Below are positions 8,801-15,832 of a stretch of 21,553 nt of DNA, piece after piece. The position numbers and the translations under genes were made by a program. Below the pieces are notes generated by a model, which was given only the letters and a program-made list of their open reading frames with translations, was not told where the DNA came from and ran no database searches. How positions within the stretch are numbered: position 1 is the first letter of the stretch; each line of letters starts with the position of its first letter. Where the stretch lies: contig JALOLW010000008.1 of NCBI GenBank assembly GCA_025455795.1, forward strand, positions 1-21,553. Direction: 5' to 3'. Origin of the DNA: Spirosomataceae bacterium (lineage in GTDB: Bacteria; Bacteroidota; Bacteroidia; Cytophagales; Spirosomataceae).

Positions 8801-8961
8801 TACCGATGGCAATTTCCAATTCTGGCGGGGCCGAAGTCCAGCGTCCATTGGCCACGGTTGTGATTGGGGGCATCTTGTCAGCCACCCTGCTGACTTTGGT
8901 GGTGCTGCCCGTTTTGTACGCCATGTTTGCGCCCAAAACTTCTGATAGACTTTCCAACTAA
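5827..8961 (+). CDS. czcA: CzcA-type heavy-metal efflux RND transporter
   Basis: A 1044-residue proton-driven inner-membrane pump of the heavy-metal (HME) RND family. The first membrane helix is at about 14-32, followed by the porter-domain start LPIDAVPDITTNQVQI. Helix 2 begins near residue 342 and the helix 4 motif is D399-F-G-V-I-V-D405-G-A-V-I-I-V-E412. Both aspartates and the glutamate match the divalent-cation CzcA/CnrA pattern. CusA-type Cu/Ag pumps instead carry an AMVDAA-type helix 4. A second helix bundle starts near 877 and the protein ends in VLPVLYAMFAPK. Zn, Co, Cd or Ni are therefore likelier substrates than Cu or Ag. Many Bacteroidota have a longer CzcA fused to a TolC-like domain; here the channel is a separate gene 15 bp downstream. 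The symbol denotes the family, not a tested substrate. Confidence 0.92.
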   Translation: MIDSLIYFSIKNKVIIGLAVLSLVIWGGYSLVKLPIDAVPDITTNQVQILSLTPTLAAQEVEQFVTTPIELSLANIPDVTEIRSVSKLGLSVVTVVFEDGVDIIRGKQWVADQIKTVEQEIPAEFGKPMIAPLTTGLGEIYQYTLAVKRGGRQYDLTQLRTIQDWIVKRQLAGIQGIIEISSFGGYVKQYEVAVNPERLRANNVTLAELYDALQKNNANTGGSYIERVGQAQFIRGEGVVKSLSDIEQMVVKNVGGVPVLVKDVASVGFGHANRFGALVRNGEGEAVGGIVLMLKGANSAQTVNAVKERIARIQKSLPEDIEIVPFIERTKLINKTITTVTENLLLGGLIVIIVLVMLMGSLRAGLVAASVIPLAMLFTIGMMNTFDISANLMSLGAIDFGVIVDGAVIIVEAIVHRFQIWYEKNKRNNVEDPLEREKLVFDTAKRIRNSAAFGEIIILMVYLPILSLVGIEGKMFRPMALTVGFAILGAFVLSLTYVPMMSALVMGKNLHKHWTLSERFLNWLYRFYEPLIVWSLRWKKATVAITLALFVGALLIFNQLGGEFVPTLDEGDLAIDFRTASGTSLTETINSANKAHQILRKHFPEIQQIVGRVGASEIPTDPMPIEMVDQMINMKDISEWKNAQNREEMSEKMAAVLAEELPGTSVEMTQPIQMRFNEMITGVRSDVVVKIFGNDLDVLFERANAAAKVIEKIAGVASVRVEQTVGLPQISIDYNRAKIAQYGLNIADINRLVRAGFAGEVAGTVYEEERRFELVVRLDADHRRDIENVRQLLIPLPSGGTVPLAELATVGFKKAPAQISHEGTRRRITIGIGVLNRDVESVVNDVQAQIERKVALPSGYFYTYGGAFENLQRAKERLSFAVPLALFLIFALLYFTFHSLKESLLIFTAVPMSAIGGVIALWLRDMPFSISAGVGFIALFGVAVLNGIVLISYLNELEKEGIGDLKTRIMQAVKVRFRPVLITATVASLGFLPMAISNSGGAEVQRPLATVVIGGILSATLLTLVVLPVLYAMFAPKTSDRLSN

Positions 8962-8976
8962 TCTCAAATTTTTGAT

Positions 8977-10191
8977 ATGAATGTGTTGAAAAACAATAAA
9001 AAAAGCCCTCTGCACTACTCCAAAGTCATTATTTTGGGTTGGCTCACAGTTGCTCACTTCAATAGCCAAGCGCAAACGCTCACACTCTCCCAAGCCATCG
9101 AGCGGGCGGTGCAGCAAAATTTAACGCTCAAAACTACCACACTCACGCAGCAATCGCAGCGAGCGTTGGTGGGAGCGGCGTGGCAGCTACCCAAACTCTC
9201 TGCCGACCTGCTCGCGGGGCAAACCCAAGCGCGTCCTTTTGATTATACGCTCAGTGCAGTCCAAAACTTTGAGCCTTTTGGCGTGTATCGAAGCCGTGCC
9301 AACGTACTGACCCAGCAAGCGAATGTTACGCAAAAACAACAAGAATTACAGCGAAATGACTTGATATTCAACGTCAAACAGCAGTATTACCAACTTTTGT
9401 ACCTCTACCGTCTGCAACAATTGCTCCGCGCCCAAGATACACTCTATCAGAAGGCCGTCGAAGCGGCCAACTTGCGGTACAAAACGGGCGAAGGGGGACA
9501 GCTGGAGCGCGTGGCCGCCGAAACCAACCGCCGCCAAATCCAGAATCAACAGGCTGTGACAAGGCGCGAGATACAAACGGCTTATTTAGAGCTTCAAACG
9601 TTGCTTTACAGCAGCGAACCTCTCCAAATAGATACCTTGCTGGCACTCCAACGCCCTTACACAACCCAAGAGGGTATGAACCGCTATTTGGCATTGGCAC
9701 AAGAAGAAGCTCAACTCAGCCGTCGTTTGACCGAATTGGAACGCGCCCAACTCAAACCCGACTGGCGCATAGGCGCGTCCAATCAGTCCATCGAAGGTCG
9801 TTTAGGATTTGTGTACGTAGCTGGAGGCTTGGGTATTCCGCTCAGTACAAAACCCCAAAAAGCGCGCATCGAAGCAGCCCGTATCAATGAACAAGTAGCT
9901 GAAAATCAATCAAAAATTGTGCTATTTCAAACAGAAGCCAATGTCAAAATTTTGCGCGAAAGCCTCAACAAGTTTCAAAATACCCTTCAGTATTATGAGC
10001 AGTCGGCCTTGCCACAGGCTGATTTATTGCTCCAAACTGCCTATCGGCAGTTTCGTCTGGGGGATATTGAGTACGTTGAATTTTTCCAAAATACCCGTCA
10101 AGCCTGGCAAATTCGCGAAGCCTATCTGATGGAACAATTGCGTTTTAGCCAAACGGTCATTGACTTAGAAAAATGGCTGGGTGTAGAATAA
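8977..10191 (+). CDS. TolC-family outer-membrane efflux channel (CzcC-like)
   Basis: A 404-residue outer-membrane factor. The signal peptide covers about residues 1-32, ending SQA before QTLTLSQAIERAVQQN, which is the typical first repeat start of OEP/TolC proteins. Long amphipathic helices rich in Q, L and R follow. The second repeat includes IEAARINEQVAENQ and a TAYRQFRLGDIEYVEFFQNTRQAW segment, the classic TolC helix turn. The length is typical for a free-standing CzcC-like channel. It begins 15 bp after the pump gene and is followed 34 bp later by the fusion-protein gene, completing a tripartite RND system from inner membrane to outside. Confidence 0.9.
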   Translation: MNVLKNNKKSPLHYSKVIILGWLTVAHFNSQAQTLTLSQAIERAVQQNLTLKTTTLTQQSQRALVGAAWQLPKLSADLLAGQTQARPFDYTLSAVQNFEPFGVYRSRANVLTQQANVTQKQQELQRNDLIFNVKQQYYQLLYLYRLQQLLRAQDTLYQKAVEAANLRYKTGEGGQLERVAAETNRRQIQNQQAVTRREIQTAYLELQTLLYSSEPLQIDTLLALQRPYTTQEGMNRYLALAQEEAQLSRRLTELERAQLKPDWRIGASNQSIEGRLGFVYVAGGLGIPLSTKPQKARIEAARINEQVAENQSKIVLFQTEANVKILRESLNKFQNTLQYYEQSALPQADLLLQTAYRQFRLGDIEYVEFFQNTRQAWQIREAYLMEQLRFSQTVIDLEKWLGVE

Positions 10192-10225
10192 ATCTAAATG
10201 TCAAATGTCAAACATAAATTGTCGC

Positions 10226-11356
10226 ATGAAAAAAAAATCATTTCAAGGATGGGCCATTCCATGCCTTTTGCCCGTTGCCTGCTTTGTCTTACTCAGTAGT
10301 TGTGCCGAAGCCCCAACGACTACCGAAGAAGCCGCCCCCCTGCCATCTGAACTCAAACTCACTGCCGCCCAAGAAAAAAACTTTGGCATCAGTCTTGGCA
10401 CCACCCGTACGCAACTGGTCTATGATGCCATCGCTCTCAACGGCACCGTCGAAGCCCCTCCACAGCAGACCGCCTCGGTGAGTTTTCCGATTGCGGGGAT
10501 GGTCAGGAGCATTGGCGTACAGACAGGCCAAACCATCGGCAAGGGTAGTACTTTGGCCACCGTCGAAAGCCTCGAACTGATTCAGTTGCAGGAAGATTAT
10601 TGGAAAACACGCGGTCAGCTCACGTTTGCCGAGCAAGAACGTCAGCGTCAAACTACGCTGGCGCAAGAAGACATTGGTGCCAAACGAAAACTTCAGCAGG
10701 CTGAGGCCGACGTGCGCGTACTGGAAGCAACCCAACAAGGCTTAGAAGCCAAACTCCAACTCCTTGGACTGAATCCCCAAAGCCTCAAAACCAGCCAGAT
10801 TGTGCGGGTTGTTGCCCTTCGTGCGCCCATTGCGGGAGTGGTCAAACGTATTCAAGCCAACATCGGTATGACGGTCAAAGCAGGCGATGTTCTTTTTGAG
10901 ATTGTGAATCAGACGGGTGCGCGACTGGTGCTGAAAGTATTTGAAAAAGACTTACCCCAAATCAAAATTGGTCAAAAAGTCATGTTTGAGGGCGGTTCGG
11001 CCACGATAGTAAATTTGAGCAATAATTTTGACGCTACCACCCGCACCGTAGATGCCTACGCTACCCTCAACGGGGCGCGGGTACTGGCAGGGCAGTACAT
11101 CAGCGGTAAGGTAGAAACTGCTCCACGTCAAGCCACCGTACTGCCCGAAACTGCCGTGGTACGCACGGGTGAAACAGCACACGTTTTTGTCAAAACTTCA
11201 GCGGGCGTTTTTCAACCCGTTGAGATCAAAACAGGCGCGACACAAGACGGGTTTGTAGAAGTGATTTTTGCCCAAAAACCCACGCTACCCATCGTACTCA
11301 CAGGCGCCCAAACCCTGCAAGCCGAACTTATCAAAGGCGAAGGAGAGGAAGAGTAA
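10226..11356 (+). CDS. Lipoprotein membrane fusion protein (CzcB-like)
   Basis: A 376-residue periplasmic adaptor for the RND pump. The chosen start (MKKKSF) gives a lipoprotein signal with lipobox LLSSC-A, the lipidated cysteine at residue 26. An ATG 21 bp upstream (10205) would add seven residues and is also possible. The mature protein shows a lipoyl-like half (FPIAGMVRSIGVQTGQTIGKG), a coiled-coil hairpin rich in Q, E and R (about 105-165), the second lipoyl half (LRAPIAGVVKRIQANIGMTVKAGD) and a beta-barrel domain, ending EGEEE. This is the standard order for CzcB/CusB adaptors. The stop codon abuts a remnant of an unrelated receptor gene, so a deletion has occurred immediately beyond its end. 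The adaptor itself appears complete. Confidence 0.88.
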   Translation: MKKKSFQGWAIPCLLPVACFVLLSSCAEAPTTTEEAAPLPSELKLTAAQEKNFGISLGTTRTQLVYDAIALNGTVEAPPQQTASVSFPIAGMVRSIGVQTGQTIGKGSTLATVESLELIQLQEDYWKTRGQLTFAEQERQRQTTLAQEDIGAKRKLQQAEADVRVLEATQQGLEAKLQLLGLNPQSLKTSQIVRVVALRAPIAGVVKRIQANIGMTVKAGDVLFEIVNQTGARLVLKVFEKDLPQIKIGQKVMFEGGSATIVNLSNNFDATTRTVDAYATLNGARVLAGQYISGKVETAPRQATVLPETAVVRTGETAHVFVKTSAGVFQPVEIKTGATQDGFVEVIFAQKPTLPIVLTGAQTLQAELIKGEGEEE

Positions 11357-11516
11357 TTGGAAAGTGTTGTTTTTCAACGCCGAGAATTTTACCGATACCC
11401 GTCAGACACGCTACCAAAATCTGCGGTCGCAGCCTTACAACACGCCCCAACTCACTGAAATCTGGGTGCCCTTGGATGGGCGATTTTTGAATATCGGTCT
11501 GAAAGTGCAGTTGTAG
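11355..11516 (+). pseudogene. C-terminal remnant of a TonB-dependent receptor
   Basis: The frame that starts at the adaptor's stop codon (shifted by one base) encodes about 53 residues and then TAG. It reads WKVLFFNAENFTDTRQTRY near its start and IWVPLDGRFLNIGLKVQL at its end. This is the pattern of the last two beta-strands of TonB-dependent receptors: NAENFTD-xRQT, then a WxPLDGRxxNxGxKxxL barrel end. No signal peptide, plug domain or rest of the barrel is present upstream, where the adaptor gene lies instead. The most likely reading is a deletion that removed the first roughly 90% of a receptor gene. It ends 11 bp before the stop codon of the convergent DUF4276 gene. Confidence 0.72.
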
Positions 11517-11527
11517 GAGCTTGCCTG

Positions 11528-12142
11528 TTATTGAAATGCCTCTAATTGCCTTTGAAAATGCTTGACCGCGCTCAGTTGAGACAGCAATTCGTAGTTTTGT
11601 GTATGTTCGGCCACCAAATGCCGAGCTTTATCAACATTTAACTTTGCCAAACTTCGTCCTGACAGTTCACTGGCTTGGCGGAGTAATTGAGATAACAATT
11701 CTTTTGGATTGGCTATTTGCTCCAACTGTGATACTTTGGGTATCTCTAAGCGTACCTTTCCGTTTGGGTTTCCTGCTGCCCTTCTGATGGCTTTTTCGTC
11801 AATCAGCAGCCAAGCCTCGGTCATTCTGATAGGAATTATTTTGACAATGGTCTGCACAGGCTGTACTTTTCCGACCGCCTCTTCAATTTCCTTTGCCCGT
11901 TTTTGTAAAGGTTCGTTCTCTTTTTCGGCATCACGATGCACAAAAATCCAATCGGGCTCGTATTGAACAATGGCCTCCTTAATCTTGTCAGCGAGCGTTT
12001 TAGGTTGAGAAGTGCGAAAAACAGCATTTTCTCCTTGGAAAATGACCTCTGGAAAGTATTTACTCAACCAATAATCAATGATAGGCAATAGGCAACGGTC
12101 AGAACTTCCGTCTGAAATTAGTACGTAGTTTTTTCTTTCCAT
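11528..12142 (-). CDS. DUF4276 TOPRIM-fold protein, partner of the AAA ATPase
   Basis: A 204-residue protein of the DUF4276/RloB-like TOPRIM group. The N-terminal strand and acidic loop read VLISDGSSDR (7-16), where family members usually have an E-G-x-T-E/D motif, so the first acidic residue is Asp. A second acidic motif, FVHRDAE (67-73), matches the TOPRIM DxD position. The diagnostic IPIRMTEAWLLID (about 103-115) follows. TOPRIM domains in OLD, PARIS and AbiL-type proteins act as metal-dependent nucleases or effectors controlled by an ATPase. The gene starts 2 bp after the stop codon of the ATPase gene on the same strand, so the two are almost certainly translationally coupled. No substrate can be stated. 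Confidence 0.8.
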   Translation of the reverse strand: MERKNYVLISDGSSDRCLLPIIDYWLSKYFPEVIFQGENAVFRTSQPKTLADKIKEAIVQYEPDWIFVHRDAEKENEPLQKRAKEIEEAVGKVQPVQTIVKIIPIRMTEAWLLIDEKAIRRAAGNPNGKVRLEIPKVSQLEQIANPKELLSQLLRQASELSGRSLAKLNVDKARHLVAEHTQNYELLSQLSAVKHFQRQLEAFQ

Positions 12143-12144
12143 GC

Positions 12145-13614
12145 CTATACGATTGGGTTTTGAAAAATAGGCAATTGTCCCGTTATCTCTGGCCGCTGTC
12201 TTACCTTACGCTTGTTGGGAACTTGTGTTGGTGGCTGTTCGGCAGCATCTTCTTCAACTCCTCCCAATGGATAAAGGTAATTTAGTAAAGTCGCTTTTGT
12301 AGTAGGCCGTCCCGAATAAAACTGCTCACTGTGACGCCATGTTCCTGAAAGTGGCTTGAAGGTTACCCCTTCAAACCGACGCCCATCTTCTTGGTACGTT
12401 ATTGGTTCAGCTACCAAAAGTTCTCCTTCTTCTACCTCCGATACAACCAGTGGAGAGTGTGTATTGATGATAACTTGACGAAGCGGATTGTCGTTGCCCG
12501 TAGGCAAGTCAGCATCGGTAGCAATATCTTTCAAAAGCCGTAGCATAGCTGGTATTCGGGCAGGGTGAATCCCATTTTCGGGTTCTTCTAAGCATATCAA
12601 ACCTTGCTCGCTCGGGTCAGATTCAATGATAGAAAGAGCCAGAAATCGCAGCGTACCATCTGATAAAGAACTGGCAGGCAAGAAGTTGCTATCTTTACCT
12701 TTGAGCATTAGTGTCAAAATATCGCGCTTTTCGTCTTTGTCCACGTTAATCTCAAACACATCATCAATCAACTCAGACAAGCGATTGGCGATGGCCGTTT
12801 GTACTTTCTCATTTTGACTATGAAGTCTATACAGCGTGGCGGGCAGATGCGCTCCATTGGCTTGGATTCGTTGATTGGCTTCGGCCATATCGTCGGCACT
12901 ACGCAATGCCGAGGGTTCTAATTGGAGAAACCGCCAAGATTCGATTTCTCGTTTACAAACCAACGCCGTAGGGGTTTCAATCGCGTTGGCCGTTGAAAGA
13001 ATGGTACGTGGAAGGGTTTGAATTTGGAGGCTTTTGTTTCTCCCTTTTTGTTGGTCTTGACTAATGCTTACTTTATCATCGTGCGTTTCGATAAAAGCCG
13101 AGGCACTTCTCCGCACTCCACCCGAAACACTTTTTATCCACTCCTTACTAAATCCCATTTTTGACAATATTTTTTTATAATCTGTTTGATTCAATTGTTT
13201 AAGTTGTTCACTTTTGATTTCAAGTATATTTTTATTGATTTCATTATAGCCAATACTCAAACTGTATGTTACAAAAGTAGTGGTAGCTTCCGCTTTTTGT
13301 CCCAAATCGTCCACGGCATTTTCTGGCAAAATCAAGTCCACCTCAAAAGACATTTGGTCGCAGTATTTTTGCCCATCATTGAAGAAAATATTCCGAATAT
13401 CAAGTGACTTAGAGCGTTTTTCATTATCAGGATTTCTGATGGAAAGCGCAGCTTCAAGCAGCGTTTTATTGGCCAACTCTCCCAAAAATTTGAGCGCATC
13501 AAAGAGATTGGATTTGCCAACGCCGTTTGTACCTGCAATACAAGTAAGCGGACCGAAGTACAATTCTACATCGTACAAATTCTTAAATCCTTGAACTTTG
13601 AGTCTTGTAATCAT
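12145..13614 (-). CDS. AAA ATPase (RecF/OLD-like ABC ATPase) of a two-gene module
   Basis: A 489-residue ABC-type ATPase of the SMC/RecF/OLD class. It starts ITRLKVQGFKNLYDVEL, the common first strand of this group. Walker A is GTNGVGKSN (28-36), the ABC signature LSDGT (317-321), Walker B LICLEEPENGIHP (339-351), and the switch histidine lies in NTHSP (H386). The middle (about 80-280) is an inserted helical or coiled region. The last roughly 40 residues are basic and probably flexible. Unlike OLD nucleases it has no fused TOPRIM domain; that function is supplied by the next gene. It begins 27 bp after methylmalonyl-CoA mutase on the same strand. Two-gene ATPase-TOPRIM pairs of this kind are typical of anti-phage systems (PARIS, AbiL). 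Confidence 0.85.
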   Translation of the reverse strand: MITRLKVQGFKNLYDVELYFGPLTCIAGTNGVGKSNLFDALKFLGELANKTLLEAALSIRNPDNEKRSKSLDIRNIFFNDGQKYCDQMSFEVDLILPENAVDDLGQKAEATTTFVTYSLSIGYNEINKNILEIKSEQLKQLNQTDYKKILSKMGFSKEWIKSVSGGVRRSASAFIETHDDKVSISQDQQKGRNKSLQIQTLPRTILSTANAIETPTALVCKREIESWRFLQLEPSALRSADDMAEANQRIQANGAHLPATLYRLHSQNEKVQTAIANRLSELIDDVFEINVDKDEKRDILTLMLKGKDSNFLPASSLSDGTLRFLALSIIESDPSEQGLICLEEPENGIHPARIPAMLRLLKDIATDADLPTGNDNPLRQVIINTHSPLVVSEVEEGELLVAEPITYQEDGRRFEGVTFKPLSGTWRHSEQFYSGRPTTKATLLNYLYPLGGVEEDAAEQPPTQVPNKRKVRQRPEITGQLPIFQNPIV

Positions 13615-13641
13615 AAGTGGGTTTTGATTAAAAAGTCAGTT

Positions 13642-15801
13642 TCACTCCCCCATCAACTCTTTCAAAATCTTCTGCGCGGCTACGGAGATGATAGTACCCG
13701 GACCAAAGACTCCTTTGACGCCTGCTTGGTACAAAAAATCATAGTCTTGGGCAGGAATCACGCCGCCTGCTATCACCATGATGTCGTCACGGCCCAGCTC
13801 GCGGAGTGCTGCGATGAGCTGCGGCACGAGGGTTTTGTGGCCTGCCGCAAGGCTCGACGCACCCACAATATGCACGTCGTTTTCGGCGGCTTGGCGGGCG
13901 GTTTCTTCGGGGGTTTGGAAAAGCGGCCCCATGTCCACGTCAAAGCCCAAATCGGCAAAACTCGTAGCGATGACCTTGGCGCCACGGTCGTGGCCATCTT
14001 GCCCCATTTTGGCTACCATGATGCGCGGACGGCGGCCTTCCATTTCGGCAAAGCGGTCGGCCATTTCGCGGGCGAGGCGGAAGTTCTCGTCGTCGGAGAC
14101 TTCGGCACTGTAAATTCCTGATATTGAACGTATCACAGCTTTATATCTTCCAAAAACTTGTTCCATTGCGTCCGAGATTTCACCCAAAGTAGCCCGAGCG
14201 CGGGCAGCTTCGACGGCGAGGGAGAGAAGCCCCCCAGCCCCCAGATGGGGGGTGGGATGACTGGCGGCTTCGGTGATTTTCTCGAGAATTTGATTGACTT
14301 GTTCCGTGTTCCGTGTTTCCTTGATTCGTTTGATTCGAGCGATTTGGGCTTCGCGCACGGCTTGATTGTCTATATCGCGTACTTCTAAGGGCTGTTCGGA
14401 ATCGGGTCTGAATTTATTGACTCCCACTATCACGTCTTTGCCGCTGTCAATGCGCGCTTGCTTGCGGGCGGCGGCTTCTTCGATGCGCATTTTGGGCAAA
14501 CCCGCTTCGATGGCTTTGGTCATGCCGCCCATTTGCTCTACTTCTTCAATCAACGCCCAGGCTTTTTCGGTCAGTTCCTTGGTTAAGTATTCCACGTAAT
14601 AACTCCCGCCCCAGGGGTCCACCACGCGGCATATATCGGTTTCATGTTGGAGGTAAAGCTGGGTGTTGCGGGCAATCCGCGCCGAAAAATCAGTTGGGAG
14701 GGCAATGGCCTCGTCCAACGAATTGGTGTGCAAACTCTGCGTATGCCCCAACGCCGCCGCCATGGCTTCGATGGTGGTACGGGCGACGTTGTTGAAGGGG
14801 TCTTGTTCGGTCAAACTCCAACCCGACGTTTGACAGTGGGTGCGGAGTGCCAGCGATTTTTTGTTTTTAGGCGCAAACTGATTCACGATTTTAGCCCAGA
14901 GCAATCGCCCTGCCCGCATTTTGGCGATTTCCATAAAATGATTCATGCCAATGCCCCAAAAAAACGACAAACGGGGCGCAAAATCGTCAATATCCATACC
15001 AGCTGCCAAACCAGTGCGGATGTATTCGAGGCCGTCGGCCAGCGTATAGGCGAGTTCGAGGTGAGCGGGTGCACCCGCTTCGTGCATATGGTAGCCACTG
15101 ATACTGATGCTGTTGAACTTGGGCATGTACCGACTCGCATAAGCAAAAATATCACCAATGATACGCATACTCGGCGCGGGCGGATAAATGTAGGTATTGC
15201 GTACCATGAACTCCTTCAAAATATCGTTTTGAATCGTTCCCGAAAGTTGCTCGGGTTTTACGCCCTGCTCTTCGGCGGCTACGATATAAAACGCCATGAT
15301 GGGCAGCACGGCCCCGTTCATGGTCATCGAAACGCTCATTTGGTCGAGCGGAATTTGGTCGAACAGGATTTTCATGTCCTCCACGCTGTCAATAGCCACG
15401 CCCGCCTTGCCCACGTCGCCCACCACGCGCGGGTGGTCGGAGTCGTAGCCTCGGTGGGTAGCCAAATCAAACGCCACCGAAAGGCCCTTTTGTCCTGCGG
15501 CCAAGTTGCGCCTATAGAAAGCATTGGAAGCCTCTGCCGTCGAAAAACCCGCGTATTGCCGAATCGTCCACGGCTGCTGCACGTACATGGTGCTGTACGG
15601 CCCGCGCAAATAAGGCGGAATGCCCGCCCCAAAGCCCAAATGTTGGGCCTCGGCTACGTCGGCTTGTGTAAAAACAGCCTTAAGCTTAATGCCTTCGGCA
15701 GTGACAAAAGATTTATGGTTTGGGAGTTTGGGCAGGGCCGTCCCTGTGGCTTGAAAATTGCCTTCTCTCTGGGCTTGTATGTTGGTGAAGTGGGGTTTCA
15801 T
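13642..15801 (-). CDS. mutB: Methylmalonyl-CoA mutase, large/catalytic subunit
   Basis: A 719-residue B12-dependent mutase that converts (R)-methylmalonyl-CoA to succinyl-CoA. The catalytic barrel shows YSTMYVQQPWTIRQYAGFSTAEASN, AFDLATHRGYDSDHP, SMTMNGAVLP and HCQTSGWSLTEQDP. The C-terminal B12 domain has the D-x-H-x-x-G motif in GQDGHDRG (ligand H604), then GASSLAAGH and VIAGGVIP. The ATG at 15801 was chosen because it gives the usual MutB/ScpA-type N-terminus; an in-frame ATG at 15861 would overlap the upstream gene. The linker before the B12 domain (about residues 510-523) carries an unusual HPTPHLGAGG segment encoded by a GC-rich palindrome. No small subunit (mutA) or MeaB chaperone gene is in the window. 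It follows the PLP-enzyme gene by 31 bp. Confidence 0.95.
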   Translation of the reverse strand: MKPHFTNIQAQREGNFQATGTALPKLPNHKSFVTAEGIKLKAVFTQADVAEAQHLGFGAGIPPYLRGPYSTMYVQQPWTIRQYAGFSTAEASNAFYRRNLAAGQKGLSVAFDLATHRGYDSDHPRVVGDVGKAGVAIDSVEDMKILFDQIPLDQMSVSMTMNGAVLPIMAFYIVAAEEQGVKPEQLSGTIQNDILKEFMVRNTYIYPPAPSMRIIGDIFAYASRYMPKFNSISISGYHMHEAGAPAHLELAYTLADGLEYIRTGLAAGMDIDDFAPRLSFFWGIGMNHFMEIAKMRAGRLLWAKIVNQFAPKNKKSLALRTHCQTSGWSLTEQDPFNNVARTTIEAMAAALGHTQSLHTNSLDEAIALPTDFSARIARNTQLYLQHETDICRVVDPWGGSYYVEYLTKELTEKAWALIEEVEQMGGMTKAIEAGLPKMRIEEAAARKQARIDSGKDVIVGVNKFRPDSEQPLEVRDIDNQAVREAQIARIKRIKETRNTEQVNQILEKITEAASHPTPHLGAGGLLSLAVEAARARATLGEISDAMEQVFGRYKAVIRSISGIYSAEVSDDENFRLAREMADRFAEMEGRRPRIMVAKMGQDGHDRGAKVIATSFADLGFDVDMGPLFQTPEETARQAAENDVHIVGASSLAAGHKTLVPQLIAALRELGRDDIMVIAGGVIPAQDYDFLYQAGVKGVFGPGTIISVAAQKILKELMGE
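14226..14271. repeat. GC-rich palindrome inside the methylmalonyl-CoA mutase gene
   Basis: The core 14233-14256 can fold as CCC-A-G-CCCCC / AGAT loop / GGGGG-G-T-GGG, ten base steps with a single G-G mismatch. GAAGCC (14226-14231) and GGCTTC (14266-14271) flank it as outer complementary arms. It lies in frame and encodes the HPTPHLGAGG segment in the linker between barrel and B12 domain. It resembles the CCCCCCAG/GGGGG intergenic repeats of Bacteroidota, so it may be an inserted repeat. Confidence 0.6.
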
Positions 15802-15832
15802 GGAAGGGTAAGGAAAGTGAATAAAATCTACT

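Noticed and set aside
10198..10225. Tandem AATGTCAAATGTCAAA with two upstream ATGs as starts of the adaptor gene
   Set aside because: The first ATG is out of frame. The second (10205) is possible but adds polar residues before a good lipoprotein signal, so 10226 was preferred.
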